Origin: Megasphaera vaginalis (ex Bordigoni et al. 2020)
GTDB taxonomy: Bacteria > Bacillota > Negativicutes > Veillonellales > Megasphaeraceae
Length of the DNA stretch: 64,000 nucleotides
Direction: 5' to 3'
Assembly: GCF_900240295.1 (NCBI RefSeq)
Contig: NZ_OEQB01000008.1
Coordinates: 1 to 64,000 of the forward strand
This document shows positions 26,494 to 36,400 of the stretch, in pieces. Below the pieces are notes generated by a model. It was not told the origin of the DNA. It worked only from the letters and a program-made list of their open reading frames with translations, and did no database searches. The position numbers and the translations under genes were made by a program. Position 1 is the first letter of the stretch, and each line of letters begins with the position of its first letter.

Positions 26494-26787
26494 ATGAAAA
26501 AAGAATATAAAGTATTGGCGGCGTTAGGGTTGGCAGGTTCTTTGTTCAGTGCGCCGGCGACGGCGGCCGATGTGCCGTATACATCCGTATTGAGCGGTAA
26601 CGTCGTTTCCGTCACGCCTGTCGGTACAGCCGTTAAAGAAGGCGATGTTCTGGTGACGGTCGATTCCCTGGCAGGCCCCATGGCGGCGGCTCGCGCCAAC
26701 GGCGACGGAACGGTGAAAAGCGTTCACGTGGCGGCAGGCGCTTCCGTCGAATCGGGCGCAGTTGTCGTCGTATTGGAAGAGAAATAA
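26494..26787 (+). CDS. Secreted biotinyl/lipoyl-like domain without the lysine
   Basis: This 97-residue protein has a signal peptide (VLAALGLAGSLFSAPATAA) and then one biotinyl/lipoyl-like beta-barrel. The barrel pattern is visible: SGNVVSVTPVGTAVKEGDVLVTVDS, then NGDGTVKSVHVAAGASVESGAVVVVLEE. In carboxylase carrier proteins the turn between the halves is AMKM with the modified lysine. Here the aligned stretch is LAGPM and the lysine position is glycine (residue 61). So it cannot be biotinylated there, in line with an extracytoplasmic place where the ligases are absent. It sits between the MreB paralogue and the S55 protease. The function is unknown; single-barrel modules like this occur in HlyD-type adaptors. 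Confidence 0.82.
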   Translation: MKKEYKVLAALGLAGSLFSAPATAADVPYTSVLSGNVVSVTPVGTAVKEGDVLVTVDSLAGPMAAARANGDGTVKSVHVAAGASVESGAVVVVLEEK

Positions 26788-26790
26788 GCG

Positions 26791-28773
26791 GTGAACATGA
26801 TGGGAAAACGGTTTCTTTCCGTATTGGCGGCTTGTGCGGCCGCCCTTTGCCTGAACGCTTTTTCAGCGCCCGGAACGGCAGCTGAAGAGTTCATGAATAT
26901 ACAAGACCTCGAACCGGGGATGACAGGCTATGCCAAGACCGTTGTTCACGGCAGGAAAATTGAGACGTTTCCCGTAGAGATACTCGGTGTTATGAAGAAC
27001 AGCGGGCCTTCGGGAGACCTGGTTCTGGCAAGGTTTTCCGGCGATTTGATGCAGGAAACCGGCGGGATCGCGCAGGGCATGAGCGGCAGTCCCGTGTACG
27101 TGAACGGCAAACTTGTCGGCGCCGTCGCTTACGGCTGGTCATTTACGAATTCAAAAGTCGGCATGATCACGCCGATTGCGGATATGGTGAAATTGTGGAA
27201 TGTACCGACGAAGGAAGAAATCCGGCCTTTCAATGCGCGAGAAGCAGGACTGATACCGATAGCTACGCCGCTGATGGCTTCCGGGTTTGACGGGATTTCA
27301 CTGGAGTGGATGAAGGGAAAGTTGGCGCAGTATCATTTCGTCCCCGTTAGTACGGCGACGGCTGCCGGCGATGAAACGGCGTGGCCCCTGGAGCCGGGCA
27401 GTTCCGTGGCGGCGGCTTTCGTCAACGGTGACATGAAGCTCGGCGCCATCGGCACCGTAACTTATGTTGACAGTGACCACATCGTCGCGTTCGGACACCC
27501 CTTTCTGAAGCGTGGCAGCATGGATTATTTCATGCATAATGCCTATATCTTTACGATCGTCAATAACCTGCAGAGTTCATTTAAATTAGGGTCCATCGGC
27601 TCGGAAGTCGGCTCAGTGCTGCAGGACCGCGGCGCCGGAATCGCCGGCGTCTGCAATCAGTTGGCGCCGGGTATCCCCGAATTCATTCGCGTACGGGACA
27701 ACGACACCGATACGGAAAGTCTGCGGCACGTGAAACTCATTGAAGACAATGAACTGACGCCTGTCCTGGCGGCGACAACCGTATATAACACGGTGAATAA
27801 GACGATTGATCGCAACGGCGGCGGCACGGCGTCGCTGACGTATACGATCCGTTCCGCCGAAGGCAGGGACAAGGATATTACGCGTCACAATATGTATTAT
27901 TCCGAAGATAACATTAATGAGAAAAGCATCGATGAATTATATACCGTGTTGGATATACTGAAACACAATGAATTCATCGACTATCCCGTTCTGGACATAG
28001 ACATGAAGGTCGATATTACGCAGGCCAGAAAATCGGCGCGTATTATTGACGCGACAGCCGGTCCCGTCGTCGTTAGTCCCGGTGATACGGTTTATTTCAA
28101 GGTGACGCTCCACCCTTTCCGCGGTGAAGACGAGATCAAGGAAATGACCTTTACCGTGCCGAAAGACCAGCCGAAGGGGGACATGATTCTGGAAATTCGC
28201 GGCGGCGGCGTCGTACCGTTGCCGTACCTGATCGAAAAACAGCGGTATAATCTGACGGACGAGATTATTGAACGGCTTCGCCATTACAAGAATTTTGCTG
28301 ATTTGAAAAAGGAAATTGAAACGGAAGACGCCAATAACGACTTGGTTATCGAAATCCTCGAAAGAAACGTCAGCATGATCAATGACAATAAGAAGACCGC
28401 TCCGAAAGCAAAAATTCAGGGAAAAGAGCAGGGTGATGCAGCGAAAGATATGCTCAAGCCTCATAAACAGTTGCTAGGTGACGAAAAAGCCAAGGAAGCC
28501 AAAGCGCGCCTGGCGACGCCGTATATCGTCAAGGGAGACGGGCAGCTGACGATCAAAGTCGTCGGCACGAAGGAACGGGACGCCATACTGAAGAAGAACC
28601 ACAAACTGCAGCAAGGCAAAGCCCTGATCAGTGAAGAGGAAAAGGCCGACGGAGAAATGCAGTCGACTACTGCCGGTATTGCATCCGATGAAGCCGGCGA
28701 CGATGCGGGCGGCGATAATTCCGACGCCAGGCGCAATGCCAGGCTGAAGACGATTTTTGACGCGGCTGAATAA
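26791..28773 (+). CDS. SpoIVB-type (S55) serine peptidase, exported
   Basis: This 660-residue protein has a signal peptide and then an S55 peptidase domain (about 33-320). The catalytic serine is in GIAQGMSGSPVYV and the histidine in DHIVAFGHPF. The second half holds beta-rich and long charged helical regions, ending in an acidic tail. In spore formers SpoIVB cuts SpoIVFA to release sigma-K. Here no sporulation genes are near, and the neighbours are envelope genes. GTG 26791 is the first start; ATG 26797 or 26800 are equally possible since the ribosome binding site is weak. Work in the periplasm or on the outer membrane is inferred from the signal peptide and context. Confidence 0.88.
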   Translation: MNMMGKRFLSVLAACAAALCLNAFSAPGTAAEEFMNIQDLEPGMTGYAKTVVHGRKIETFPVEILGVMKNSGPSGDLVLARFSGDLMQETGGIAQGMSGSPVYVNGKLVGAVAYGWSFTNSKVGMITPIADMVKLWNVPTKEEIRPFNAREAGLIPIATPLMASGFDGISLEWMKGKLAQYHFVPVSTATAAGDETAWPLEPGSSVAAAFVNGDMKLGAIGTVTYVDSDHIVAFGHPFLKRGSMDYFMHNAYIFTIVNNLQSSFKLGSIGSEVGSVLQDRGAGIAGVCNQLAPGIPEFIRVRDNDTDTESLRHVKLIEDNELTPVLAATTVYNTVNKTIDRNGGGTASLTYTIRSAEGRDKDITRHNMYYSEDNINEKSIDELYTVLDILKHNEFIDYPVLDIDMKVDITQARKSARIIDATAGPVVVSPGDTVYFKVTLHPFRGEDEIKEMTFTVPKDQPKGDMILEIRGGGVVPLPYLIEKQRYNLTDEIIERLRHYKNFADLKKEIETEDANNDLVIEILERNVSMINDNKKTAPKAKIQGKEQGDAAKDMLKPHKQLLGDEKAKEAKARLATPYIVKGDGQLTIKVVGTKERDAILKKNHKLQQGKALISEEEKADGEMQSTTAGIASDEAGDDAGGDNSDARRNARLKTIFDAAE

Positions 28774-28807
28774 AAAAATTCCTTTCTTTAGAAAGGAATT
28801 TTTTTTG
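28774..28807. terminator. Terminator after the S55 protease gene
   Basis: AAAAAAATTCCTTTC pairs with GAAAGGAATTTTTTT around TTTA. It separates the MreB/S55 unit from the mla cluster. Confidence 0.93.
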
Positions 28808-28880
28808 AAAAGAAAGGGAAAAAGAGCTTGAAAGGCTCCTTTTTAATTGATATTTATGCTCTGTCATGATATCATCTAAC

Positions 28881-28916
28881 GTGAGGAAACTGAGGCTGGT
28901 ATTTAAGTTTCCTCAC
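28881..28916. promoter_or_regulatory. Perfect 11-bp inverted repeat upstream of mlaE
   Basis: GTGAGGAAACT (28881-28891) and AGTTTCCTCAC (28906-28916) are exact complements with a 14-nt centre. It lies 28 nt upstream of the mla promoter's -35. It may be an operator or envelope-stress site; the T content after it is too low for a good terminator. Confidence 0.5.
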
Positions 28917-28943
28917 AGTTTTCTAACAATTGACGCGCCTTGT

Positions 28944-28972
28944 TTTACAGGGTCCGCCAATAATGGTATAGT
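28944..28972 (+). promoter_or_regulatory. Promoter TTTACA-17-TATAGT of the envelope cluster
   Basis: TTTACA (28944-28949) and TATAGT (28967-28972) lie 35 nt before mlaE and probably start the mlaEFD-tolC transcript. Confidence 0.65.
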
Positions 28973-29006
28973 TAGGTGTATTAATATGTAATGAGGAGGC
29001 GTGTTC

Positions 29007-29771
29007 GTGCAGGTTTTACTGGAGAAAATAGGACGGTTTACGCTGCATGTTTTCGCGCAAGTAGGCGTTCTCGCCATGCTTTTTGTGGAGACCTTGCGGC
29101 AGCTGCCGAAAATCCGGCGCTCGCTGACTGTCGCGCAAATGGCTCATTTAGGCGTCAATTCCCTGCCGATCGTCAGCCTGACCCTGCTGTTTGCAGGGAT
29201 GGTCATGACGCTGCAGATCGTCGATATTCTGCTCCGCTACGGCGCCCAGTCGACGTTGGGCGGTATCATGTCCGTGGCCATGGGGCGCGAATTGGGACCG
29301 ATACTGACCGGCGTTGTCGTAGCCGGACGGGTCGGTGCGGCTATGACGGCCGAAATCGGTACGATGAAGGTCACGGAGCAGATTGACGCGCTCCGTTGTA
29401 TGGCGACGAATCCGATCTCCTATCTCGTCGTTCCCCGTTTTGCCGCTTGCGTGATCATGGTACCGATTCTTACTTTTTACGGGTATCTCATCGGTACGGG
29501 CGGCGGCTATGCCGTTGCTATCGTCAGTGCCGGATTGAGTCACTTTACCTATATTAATTCGATCGAATTATTCACCAAAGTCAGCGATATCGCTTTCGGC
29601 ATGATCAAGGCCATGTTTTTCGGCGGCATTATTTCCCTCGTCGCCTGTTATGAGGGAATGCACGCCAGAAGCGGCGCCGAAGGGGTCGGAGAGGCGACGA
29701 CGCGGTCTGTCGTGACGTCGATAATCTTTATTTTCATTTGCAATTATTTATTGTCCATTATTTTGTATTAG
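29007..29771 (+). CDS. mlaE: MlaE-type lipid ABC transporter permease
   Basis: This 254-residue inner-membrane permease belongs to the MlaE family that moves phospholipids between the membranes. The family signature is clear in GRELGPILTGVVVAGRVGAAMTAEIGTM followed by EQIDALRCMATNP. About five to six membrane segments are visible. I chose GTG 29007 because GAGGAGG lies 7 nt before it; GTG 29001 is too close. mlaF follows 8 nt later and mlaD after that, forming one operon. Confidence 0.94.
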   Translation: MQVLLEKIGRFTLHVFAQVGVLAMLFVETLRQLPKIRRSLTVAQMAHLGVNSLPIVSLTLLFAGMVMTLQIVDILLRYGAQSTLGGIMSVAMGRELGPILTGVVVAGRVGAAMTAEIGTMKVTEQIDALRCMATNPISYLVVPRFAACVIMVPILTFYGYLIGTGGGYAVAIVSAGLSHFTYINSIELFTKVSDIAFGMIKAMFFGGIISLVACYEGMHARSGAEGVGEATTRSVVTSIIFIFICNYLLSIILY

Positions 29772-29779
29772 GAGAAGCT

Positions 29780-30532
29780 ATGATACGTCTTCAGGATGTG
29801 ACCGTCGCTTACGGCGAAAACGTCATCTTGAATCATATTGACCTGGACATTCGTGATGGCGAAACCCTGGCCATACTCGGCGCCAGCGGTTCCGGCAAGA
29901 GCACGATCCTGCGGCTCATCATCGGCCTGCAAAAACCGAACAGCGGTTCCGTGTGGATTGATGGGCAGGATATTACGTCCTATAATGAGGATGAGCTGGA
30001 TAAGGTGCGGATGCGGATGGGCATGGTCTTTCAATATTCAGCCCTTTTCGATTCCCTGTCCGTCGGTGAGAACGTCGCCTTCGGGCTGCGGCAGCACCGC
30101 CGTTTGCCGGAAGCGGAAGTGCAGGCCGTGGTCAGGGAAAAGCTGCACCTCGTCGGGTTGGACGGCATTGAACAGATGATGCCGAACGATCTTTCCGGCG
30201 GCATGAAGAAGCGCGTCAGTCTGGCTCGGGCGATTGCCTTGGAGCCGCAGGTTATCCTGTATGACGAACCGACGGCGGGACTTGATCCGTTGCGTTGCCG
30301 GGATATTAACCAACTGATCGTCGATACGCAGCGGCACCTGCACACGACATCCGTCCTGGTCACACATGACATGGAGTCGGCTTTTTATGTGGCAGACCGG
30401 ATGGCGCTGCTCGTTGACGGTACCTTCCGCTTGATCGCAGCGAAAGACGAATTTCAGCATACAAAGAACAGGGATGTACAACTGTTTATTCATGGCGGCG
30501 TACTTCCTGAAGAAGGAGAGAGAGCCATATGA
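29780..30532 (+). CDS. mlaF: MlaF-type ABC transporter ATPase
   Basis: This 250-residue ATPase has Walker A GASGSGKST, signature LSGGMKKR and Walker B VILYDEPTAGLDP. The sequence SGGMKKRVSLARA is typical of the MlaF group. The start at ATG 29780 is supported by AGGAGAAG just before; an upstream in-frame ATG lies inside mlaE. Its TGA overlaps the ATG of mlaD by four bases. With MlaE and MlaD it should form the inner-membrane lipid transport complex. Confidence 0.95.
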   Translation: MIRLQDVTVAYGENVILNHIDLDIRDGETLAILGASGSGKSTILRLIIGLQKPNSGSVWIDGQDITSYNEDELDKVRMRMGMVFQYSALFDSLSVGENVAFGLRQHRRLPEAEVQAVVREKLHLVGLDGIEQMMPNDLSGGMKKRVSLARAIALEPQVILYDEPTAGLDPLRCRDINQLIVDTQRHLHTTSVLVTHDMESAFYVADRMALLVDGTFRLIAAKDEFQHTKNRDVQLFIHGGVLPEEGERAI

Positions 30533-31764
30533 ATTGGAGTGCAGAAGCGAAAGTCGGCCTGGTCACTATCGTCGGCGTTTTGCTGTTTACCTTTGTCGTT
30601 GTTTCTCTGGCGCATACGGAGGTTTTCGGAAAGCCGGGCTATCCGCTGCATATCCTGTTCAAGGATGCCAACGGGCTACATCCGGGAAACTCCGTTCGCT
30701 ATGTCGGCGTCAATGTCGGGAAAGTGGAGAGCGTGACGCCGTCGAAGGATGGTGTCGACGTCAGGATCAAGTTGAATAAGGGAACGGAAATTCCCCGCGA
30801 TTCGAAAGCGTCGATTACGACGGACGGTCTTTTAGGGGAAAAGATCGTTTCCATCACAGCCGGTGAAGATCGTGAAAATCTGGCGGCAGAAGGCGACTAT
30901 TTGAGCGGCAGTGATGCTAAGACCGTCAACGATATGATGAAGAGCGCCGATAAATTGCTGACTAACGTCAATCTGATGATGCGTAATGTCAATACGGTTA
31001 TTGGCGATGAAAAGACGCAGGCCGCCATGCGCGGCTCTCTGCAGAATCTGGAAGCGCTGACAGGCAACGCCAACGGCATGATGGAAGCAAATGCCGGTAA
31101 TGTGCAGCAAATGACGGCCAATATGGCCGCCATGACGACGGCGCTGAACGAGTCGGTGCAGCGTCTGGACGGTGACGGCTCCCTGTCCGATAATATGCGG
31201 GCCACTGTGGGGAATATCAAATCCATATCCGACCGTTTTGAAAACATAGCCCGTTCCATGGAGAGTATTGCAACGGATCCGCAAAGCAGTGCCGATATCA
31301 AGACGACGCTCCGCAATACGGCGCAGATATCGGACAAGGTCAACCATTTTTTCGGCGGTAAAGGCGACATCAAAATGGACGGCGATGTGGGCCTGTTATA
31401 TAACGATACGAAAAATGAAAGCCGTGGTCACGTAAATTTTAAGGTGTACCGCGGCAATACATTCGCTCTGCTGGGAGCTGAAAATATTGGCGGCGGTACG
31501 GGGCTGGATTTGCAATATGGGCGGCGAAGCCGTTTTTTTGACAGTCGTATCGGCCTGATCAACGGTGATCTCGGCGGCGGCTTGGATTTCTTTGTCGATA
31601 AACCGTTCCGCTTGTCTTTGGAAGGATATAATCCTGATGACTGGCGGTATCGGCTGAAAGCGCAGTTCCGCCTGACTTCGAATATGTATCTTTTCGGCCA
31701 GTTTACGCGGCCCATGGACCGCAGTGACGGCGGCAATTATTACGGTATCAATTATGTCTTTTAA
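30529..31764 (+). CDS. mlaD: MCE-domain protein MlaD with C-terminal barrel
   Basis: This 411-residue protein has one N-terminal membrane helix (residues 9-28), one MCE domain (about 37-115, with HILFKDANGLHPGNSVRYVGVNVGKV), a long Asn/Met-rich helical stretch (about 125-280), and a C-terminal part of alternating strands ending in YYGINYVF. The last residue is phenylalanine, as in many outer-membrane barrels. E. coli MlaD has only 183 residues. In Veillonella parvula a long MlaD with an outer-membrane barrel has been reported as a bridge across the periplasm, and this protein fits that description. The helical part would span the gap between membranes. Confidence 0.93.
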   Translation: MNWSAEAKVGLVTIVGVLLFTFVVVSLAHTEVFGKPGYPLHILFKDANGLHPGNSVRYVGVNVGKVESVTPSKDGVDVRIKLNKGTEIPRDSKASITTDGLLGEKIVSITAGEDRENLAAEGDYLSGSDAKTVNDMMKSADKLLTNVNLMMRNVNTVIGDEKTQAAMRGSLQNLEALTGNANGMMEANAGNVQQMTANMAAMTTALNESVQRLDGDGSLSDNMRATVGNIKSISDRFENIARSMESIATDPQSSADIKTTLRNTAQISDKVNHFFGGKGDIKMDGDVGLLYNDTKNESRGHVNFKVYRGNTFALLGAENIGGGTGLDLQYGRRSRFFDSRIGLINGDLGGGLDFFVDKPFRLSLEGYNPDDWRYRLKAQFRLTSNMYLFGQFTRPMDRSDGGNYYGINYVF

Positions 31765-31806
31765 ACAAAGACGGTCAGTTATTATGAACATGTGGGGGGA
31801 TCCTGA

Positions 31807-33378
31807 ATGAACAAGCATTTGTATACACGTATTTTGACGGCAATGGTGATTACTTCCATCGGTACGGCTGCATCTGCGGCGGCGCCCGTTCAGCCTGTCG
31901 CCTTGGAACAGCCGGTAACGGCCAATACGCAGGTTGCCGCCGGTCAGGCCGATCAAGCGGCGCGGCAGGCAGCGGCGGCGAAGCTCATTGCTGAGAGAAA
32001 CGCCGATGTACCGCCTGCTTTACGGGAGGAACTGGCGCAAAAAATTCAGCAAGATATGCAGAAGCTGGCAGCCAAAGCGGCGAAGCAGAAAGAAGCCGAT
32101 CCGGTCATCGTCGTAGGGCACGTAGCTTCGAACCAGGCTGTCGAATTGAACCTGCCGAAGACCGTGCAAATGGCTCTCGATTATAATCGCGATATCAAAA
32201 TGGCGCATTATAGTTTGAAGTCGGCCGAATACGCCATTGATGAAGCCCGGGCCAGTAAAATGCCGCAACTGGATTATACATGGAGCAGCAGCCGTGCAGG
32301 CAGCGCATCGACAAATACCGTTAATAAGTTTACCAACGGATTGTCCTTGACGCTTCCGCTCTACACAGGCGGCAAAGCGGAAGGGAATATTGCCGTTGCT
32401 CAATTGAGCAAGACTTCGGCGCAGGAAGAAGTTCTGCGCGTCGAACAGGAAACAAAGCTGAATGCCATTTCCGCCTATTACGGTCTGCTGGCATACGAAG
32501 AATTGCAGGACGTGTACGACGAATCGGTGACCAATTTACAGGGGCATGTTGATAACGTATCGGCCCGTTATAACGTAGGTACCGTTGCCAAGGTAGACGT
32601 GCTTTCCTCCGATGTGTCCCTGGCCAATGCCAAGACGGACGCCGTAACGGCTGCCAATAACGTGGCCAACGCCGAAGCCAGCTTGAATAATATTCTGGGG
32701 CTGCCGGTGCAGACCAAGTTGGTTTTGGCCGATCACCGCCTGCCCTTCAATGAATACACGATATCGCTGGAAGAGGCGATTGATTATGCCATGAAGTATC
32801 GTCCTGACGTATTGCAGGCCGGTTTGGCCGTGCAGGAAGCGGAAGAGACGATCGGCATTGCCGAAGCCGGTCATCGTCCGACTGTCAGTATCGGCGCTTC
32901 CAACGGTTGGAGCGATACGTCCTTCCCCGGTTGGGATAATCGTGACTGGGCCATTACGGGCGGTGTTTCGTACAGCCTGTACGACGGCGGCGCTACGAAC
33001 GCCAAGATCAAGGAAGCGAAACAATCGTTGCTGACAGCAAGGGAAAATGAGCAAAAAGTGCGCGAGTCCGTACAACTTGAAGTAAAAAAAGCTTATTTGG
33101 ATATCCGCAGCGCGGCGCAGAAAGTGGAAGCGACACAGACCGTTATCAATCAGGCTGAAGAGAACTTCAAGATTCAATCTGTCCGCTATCAGGCCGGCGT
33201 CGGCATCAATCTGGATGTCCTCGATGCGCAGCTCAGCCTGAATGAAGCGAGAACCAATAATATCCAGGCGTTGTATGATTATAATGTCGGAATCGCCACG
33301 TTGGAACAGGCTATGGGGGTAGATGTCCGTTCCGGCGTCGTCATTCCGTCCGGCACGATAAATACGGTTGTTCAGTAG
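31807..33378 (+). CDS. tolC: TolC-family outer-membrane efflux protein
   Basis: This 523-residue protein has a signal peptide ending near SIGTAASAAA, an Ala/Gln-rich linker of about 90 residues, and the duplicated outer-membrane efflux domain. Repeat features are clear: SLTLPLYTGGKAEGNI and later GVSYSLYDGGATNAKI, each at the start of a barrel hairpin, with long helices between. TolC trimers form a channel across the outer membrane and periplasm. No inner-membrane pump or adaptor gene is close; the neighbours are MlaD and TamB, so a role in lipid or envelope traffic rather than drug export is possible. Confidence 0.93.
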   Translation: MNKHLYTRILTAMVITSIGTAASAAAPVQPVALEQPVTANTQVAAGQADQAARQAAAAKLIAERNADVPPALREELAQKIQQDMQKLAAKAAKQKEADPVIVVGHVASNQAVELNLPKTVQMALDYNRDIKMAHYSLKSAEYAIDEARASKMPQLDYTWSSSRAGSASTNTVNKFTNGLSLTLPLYTGGKAEGNIAVAQLSKTSAQEEVLRVEQETKLNAISAYYGLLAYEELQDVYDESVTNLQGHVDNVSARYNVGTVAKVDVLSSDVSLANAKTDAVTAANNVANAEASLNNILGLPVQTKLVLADHRLPFNEYTISLEEAIDYAMKYRPDVLQAGLAVQEAEETIGIAEAGHRPTVSIGASNGWSDTSFPGWDNRDWAITGGVSYSLYDGGATNAKIKEAKQSLLTARENEQKVRESVQLEVKKAYLDIRSAAQKVEATQTVINQAEENFKIQSVRYQAGVGINLDVLDAQLSLNEARTNNIQALYDYNVGIATLEQAMGVDVRSGVVIPSGTINTVVQ

Positions 33379-33407
33379 CGGCAGGCATTGCCGCTCAACT
33401 ACAGGGG

Positions 33408-33438
33408 GAGAGAATTGTGATGATGCAATTCTCTCTTT
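33408..33438 (+). terminator. Possible terminator after tolC
   Basis: GAGAGAATTG and CAATTCTCTC form a perfect 10-bp stem around 8 nt, followed by a short TTTGT. It may be partial, with read-through to tamB. Confidence 0.5.
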
Positions 33439-33469
33439 GTGTTGTCTTTACAGGCAGGAGAGGTAACGG

Positions 33470-36400
33470 ATGAAACGACAATGGATCGTGCCGGTCATAG
33501 CCGCCATATGCGTACTCTTTGTTGCGGCCTTTACAGCAGGGAGAGGGCTGTGGCTGCCTCAGGTGACCGCATTGGTGCAAAAAACTGCAAATGAAAGTAT
33601 AAACGGTACGGTATCGTTTGCCGGCTTGGATGTTTCTCTTACCGGTCATGTCATCGTCCGGGAGCCTGTAGTGAAAGATCGGCAGGGACACATTACGGTG
33701 GAAGCGCAGTCTGTCGACATTACGCTGAATCCGCTGCAGCTGCTGCGGCGCAGTCAAACGGCGGCGATCGTCGATACTGTCGACATCAACGGCGCCGTCG
33801 TCCATCTTTGGCAAAATGATCGGACTCAGGCGTGGAATATAGAATCGTTGGTTAAGCCGAACCGGGATCAGACCGATTCCGGTTTTCGCGGTACCGTTAA
33901 CGTTCATGACGGAACCGTGCGCGTGCAGCTTCCCGATTATTCCGTTTTCATCGGCACGAAAATCGAGGGAGCCGTTTCCTTCAGCGATTATCCGGGCCTT
34001 GCTGCCGATGCGACGTTCCTGGCAGATGATCAAAAGATATCGCTGTCCGGGCACTATCGGTCGAAACGGCAGTTCGATCTGACCGTGAATGGGGAGGCCC
34101 TTGAACTGAAGAGGCTCATGCCTTTTATGCCGGCAACGATTGCCGTCAAGATCACGGCAGGCAGGGCGGAACGGATTCGGCTGCGTGCCGTGCAGAGTCA
34201 TAACGGGTTGTCGTTGAGCGGGCAGGCCGATCTCAAGGACGGTGCGGCGCAGGCTTACGGCTGCGAACTGTCGGAACTGTCCGGACGGCTGCAGCTGGAC
34301 GGCCGCGACGTTATTCTGAAACAGCTTACAGGCGCTGTTAACGGTCAGTCCGTTACCGTCGGCGGCGTCATCAAAACGGATACGGGCGCGCCTGTCTTCA
34401 ATCTGGATATTACGGCGCCGCAGCTCTCGGCAGATGCCTTTCGCAGTTTTTTGGCCGATTTGCCGTTAAGCGGTACGGCCGGGTTTACGGGAACCGTTTG
34501 GGGAACCGTCGATAACTTGCGTTTACAGGGAAATGTGACGCTGCATGACGCTTCTTATGACGGCCTTTTGATTGAACATGCCGGCGCCGTTGTCCGGTAT
34601 GACGGACAGCGCGGCAGCCTGGATGATCTGCACGCTGCCGTAGCCGGCGGAACGGTCAGCGGCAGCGGCACATATGACAAAGAAACGGGCGCTGTCGCAG
34701 TGACGGCGCATGCCGATTCCGTCGATTTGAGCCGAATCCCGCAGCTTCCGGTTTCCTTGCTCGGCGTCGTCTCCGGTGACGTGACTCTTGCCGGCAACCT
34801 TAACGATTTGCCGGGCTTGACTGCCAGGGGATCCCTATCGGCCGGGGCGTTGTCGTACGACGGCATAGAAGTCGATTCGGCAGCAGGTGATGTTTTTTAT
34901 CAAGATGGCGTTATTACGTTGCAAAACGGTACGGCTGCCGTCGGCGACGGCGTCATTCATGCAGATGGCGCTTATCATCTGGCGAACGGTGACGGAGCCG
35001 CTTCCTTTACGGCGGAGAAGGTTCCTTTAGCCATTTTCGCTTCTTATTTGGGAACGCCGCTGAGCGGCACCGTTTCGGCGGCAGGGCATATTTCCGGCAG
35101 CGAACCTCGTTGGGACGTTGTCTTTACGGCGTCTTCCGGTGAGGCGGCGGGAATGCCCTTTGATAGGCTTGAAGGTTCTTTACTGGGGACGGGAACTGCC
35201 GTTACGATTCCGCAAGTAGCGTGGTATTATCAGGACGGCAGTCATCAAGCGTCCGGTACGGCGGATCTTGGCAGCCGGCGCCTTGACTTTACGGTACAGA
35301 CGAAGCACATGCGTCTCGAACGGCTTCTGCCGGCTATCGGCAAAGCGGATTTGCCGCTTACCGGCTGGCTTGATAATACGCTGACCGTCAGCGGTACCGT
35401 TGATGACCCGCAGGTCGCGGGGGCGGTGGAACTGACCGACGGTTCGGCAGCAGGTTTTCTGTATCAGCAGGTACGCGCCGATTATCGTTACGCCAACGGG
35501 GTACTTCTGGTTCAGAACGGGATGATTTCCGCTTACGATGCCGTACTGAACGTGGCTGGATCGATCGGCGACGCGCTGGATATCCGGATTTCGGGAAATA
35601 ACCTGGACGTATCGCGGCTCATGCCGCAAGAGGGACCCAAACGGTCAGGGATTCTTGCGGTCGAAGGGCACATCGGCGGTACGCCTGCTGCTCCTGTAGG
35701 TTCGGGCACGATTCGTGCCGACCGGTTGGTCATCAACGATATACCCATTACGGATGTGAGCGGCGATATCGGCTATTTCGGCGGAATTCTGCGTTTGACA
35801 AATTTCCATTTTAAACAAAATAACGGTGTTTATGAAGCCAATCTCAGCCATAATCCCGCTACCGGCTGGATCATGGCAAGAGCTTCCGTAACGGGCGGTG
35901 AACTGGCCGACCTGATCGGTCTGACCACGTTGCCGTTGACGAAGGTCAGCGGTAAATTAGACGGCAAGATAGCGCTCGACGGAACTGTCGACGCGCCGCA
36001 GGTCAAGGTTACGGGAACGATCAGCGGCGGCGTCATGGACGGGTATGCCGTCGCTCCCGCCGATATCAATGTCACCTACGCGGATGATACGCTGCAGATC
36101 AATGCGCTGACCCTTTCCGTCAGCGGCGGCGGTTTATTGGCCGCCAGAGGAACGTACGCTATGCATGGCCCCGTTTCCATGCAGATAGCCGGTAAGAATT
36201 TTCCGTCCCGTATTTTATTGGATGTCTTGGGAAAAGATACTGTTCCCGTCGATACAACGCTCGATTTTGCCGTTGTGCTCAGCGGTACGGGCGACGCTCC
36301 CGATGCCGATATTTCGGCACTTTTGCAAGGCGGTACGATCAACGGCATTTCCTTTACGGAAGCGGCGGGACTGATGAACGTCAAAAACGGCGTGATCGAT

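Noticed and set aside
28881-28930. Terminator at the GTGAGGAAACT inverted repeat
   Set aside because: The loop is 14 nt, the T run is poor and no gene lies just upstream on either strand; the strong terminator at 28774 already ends the previous unit.
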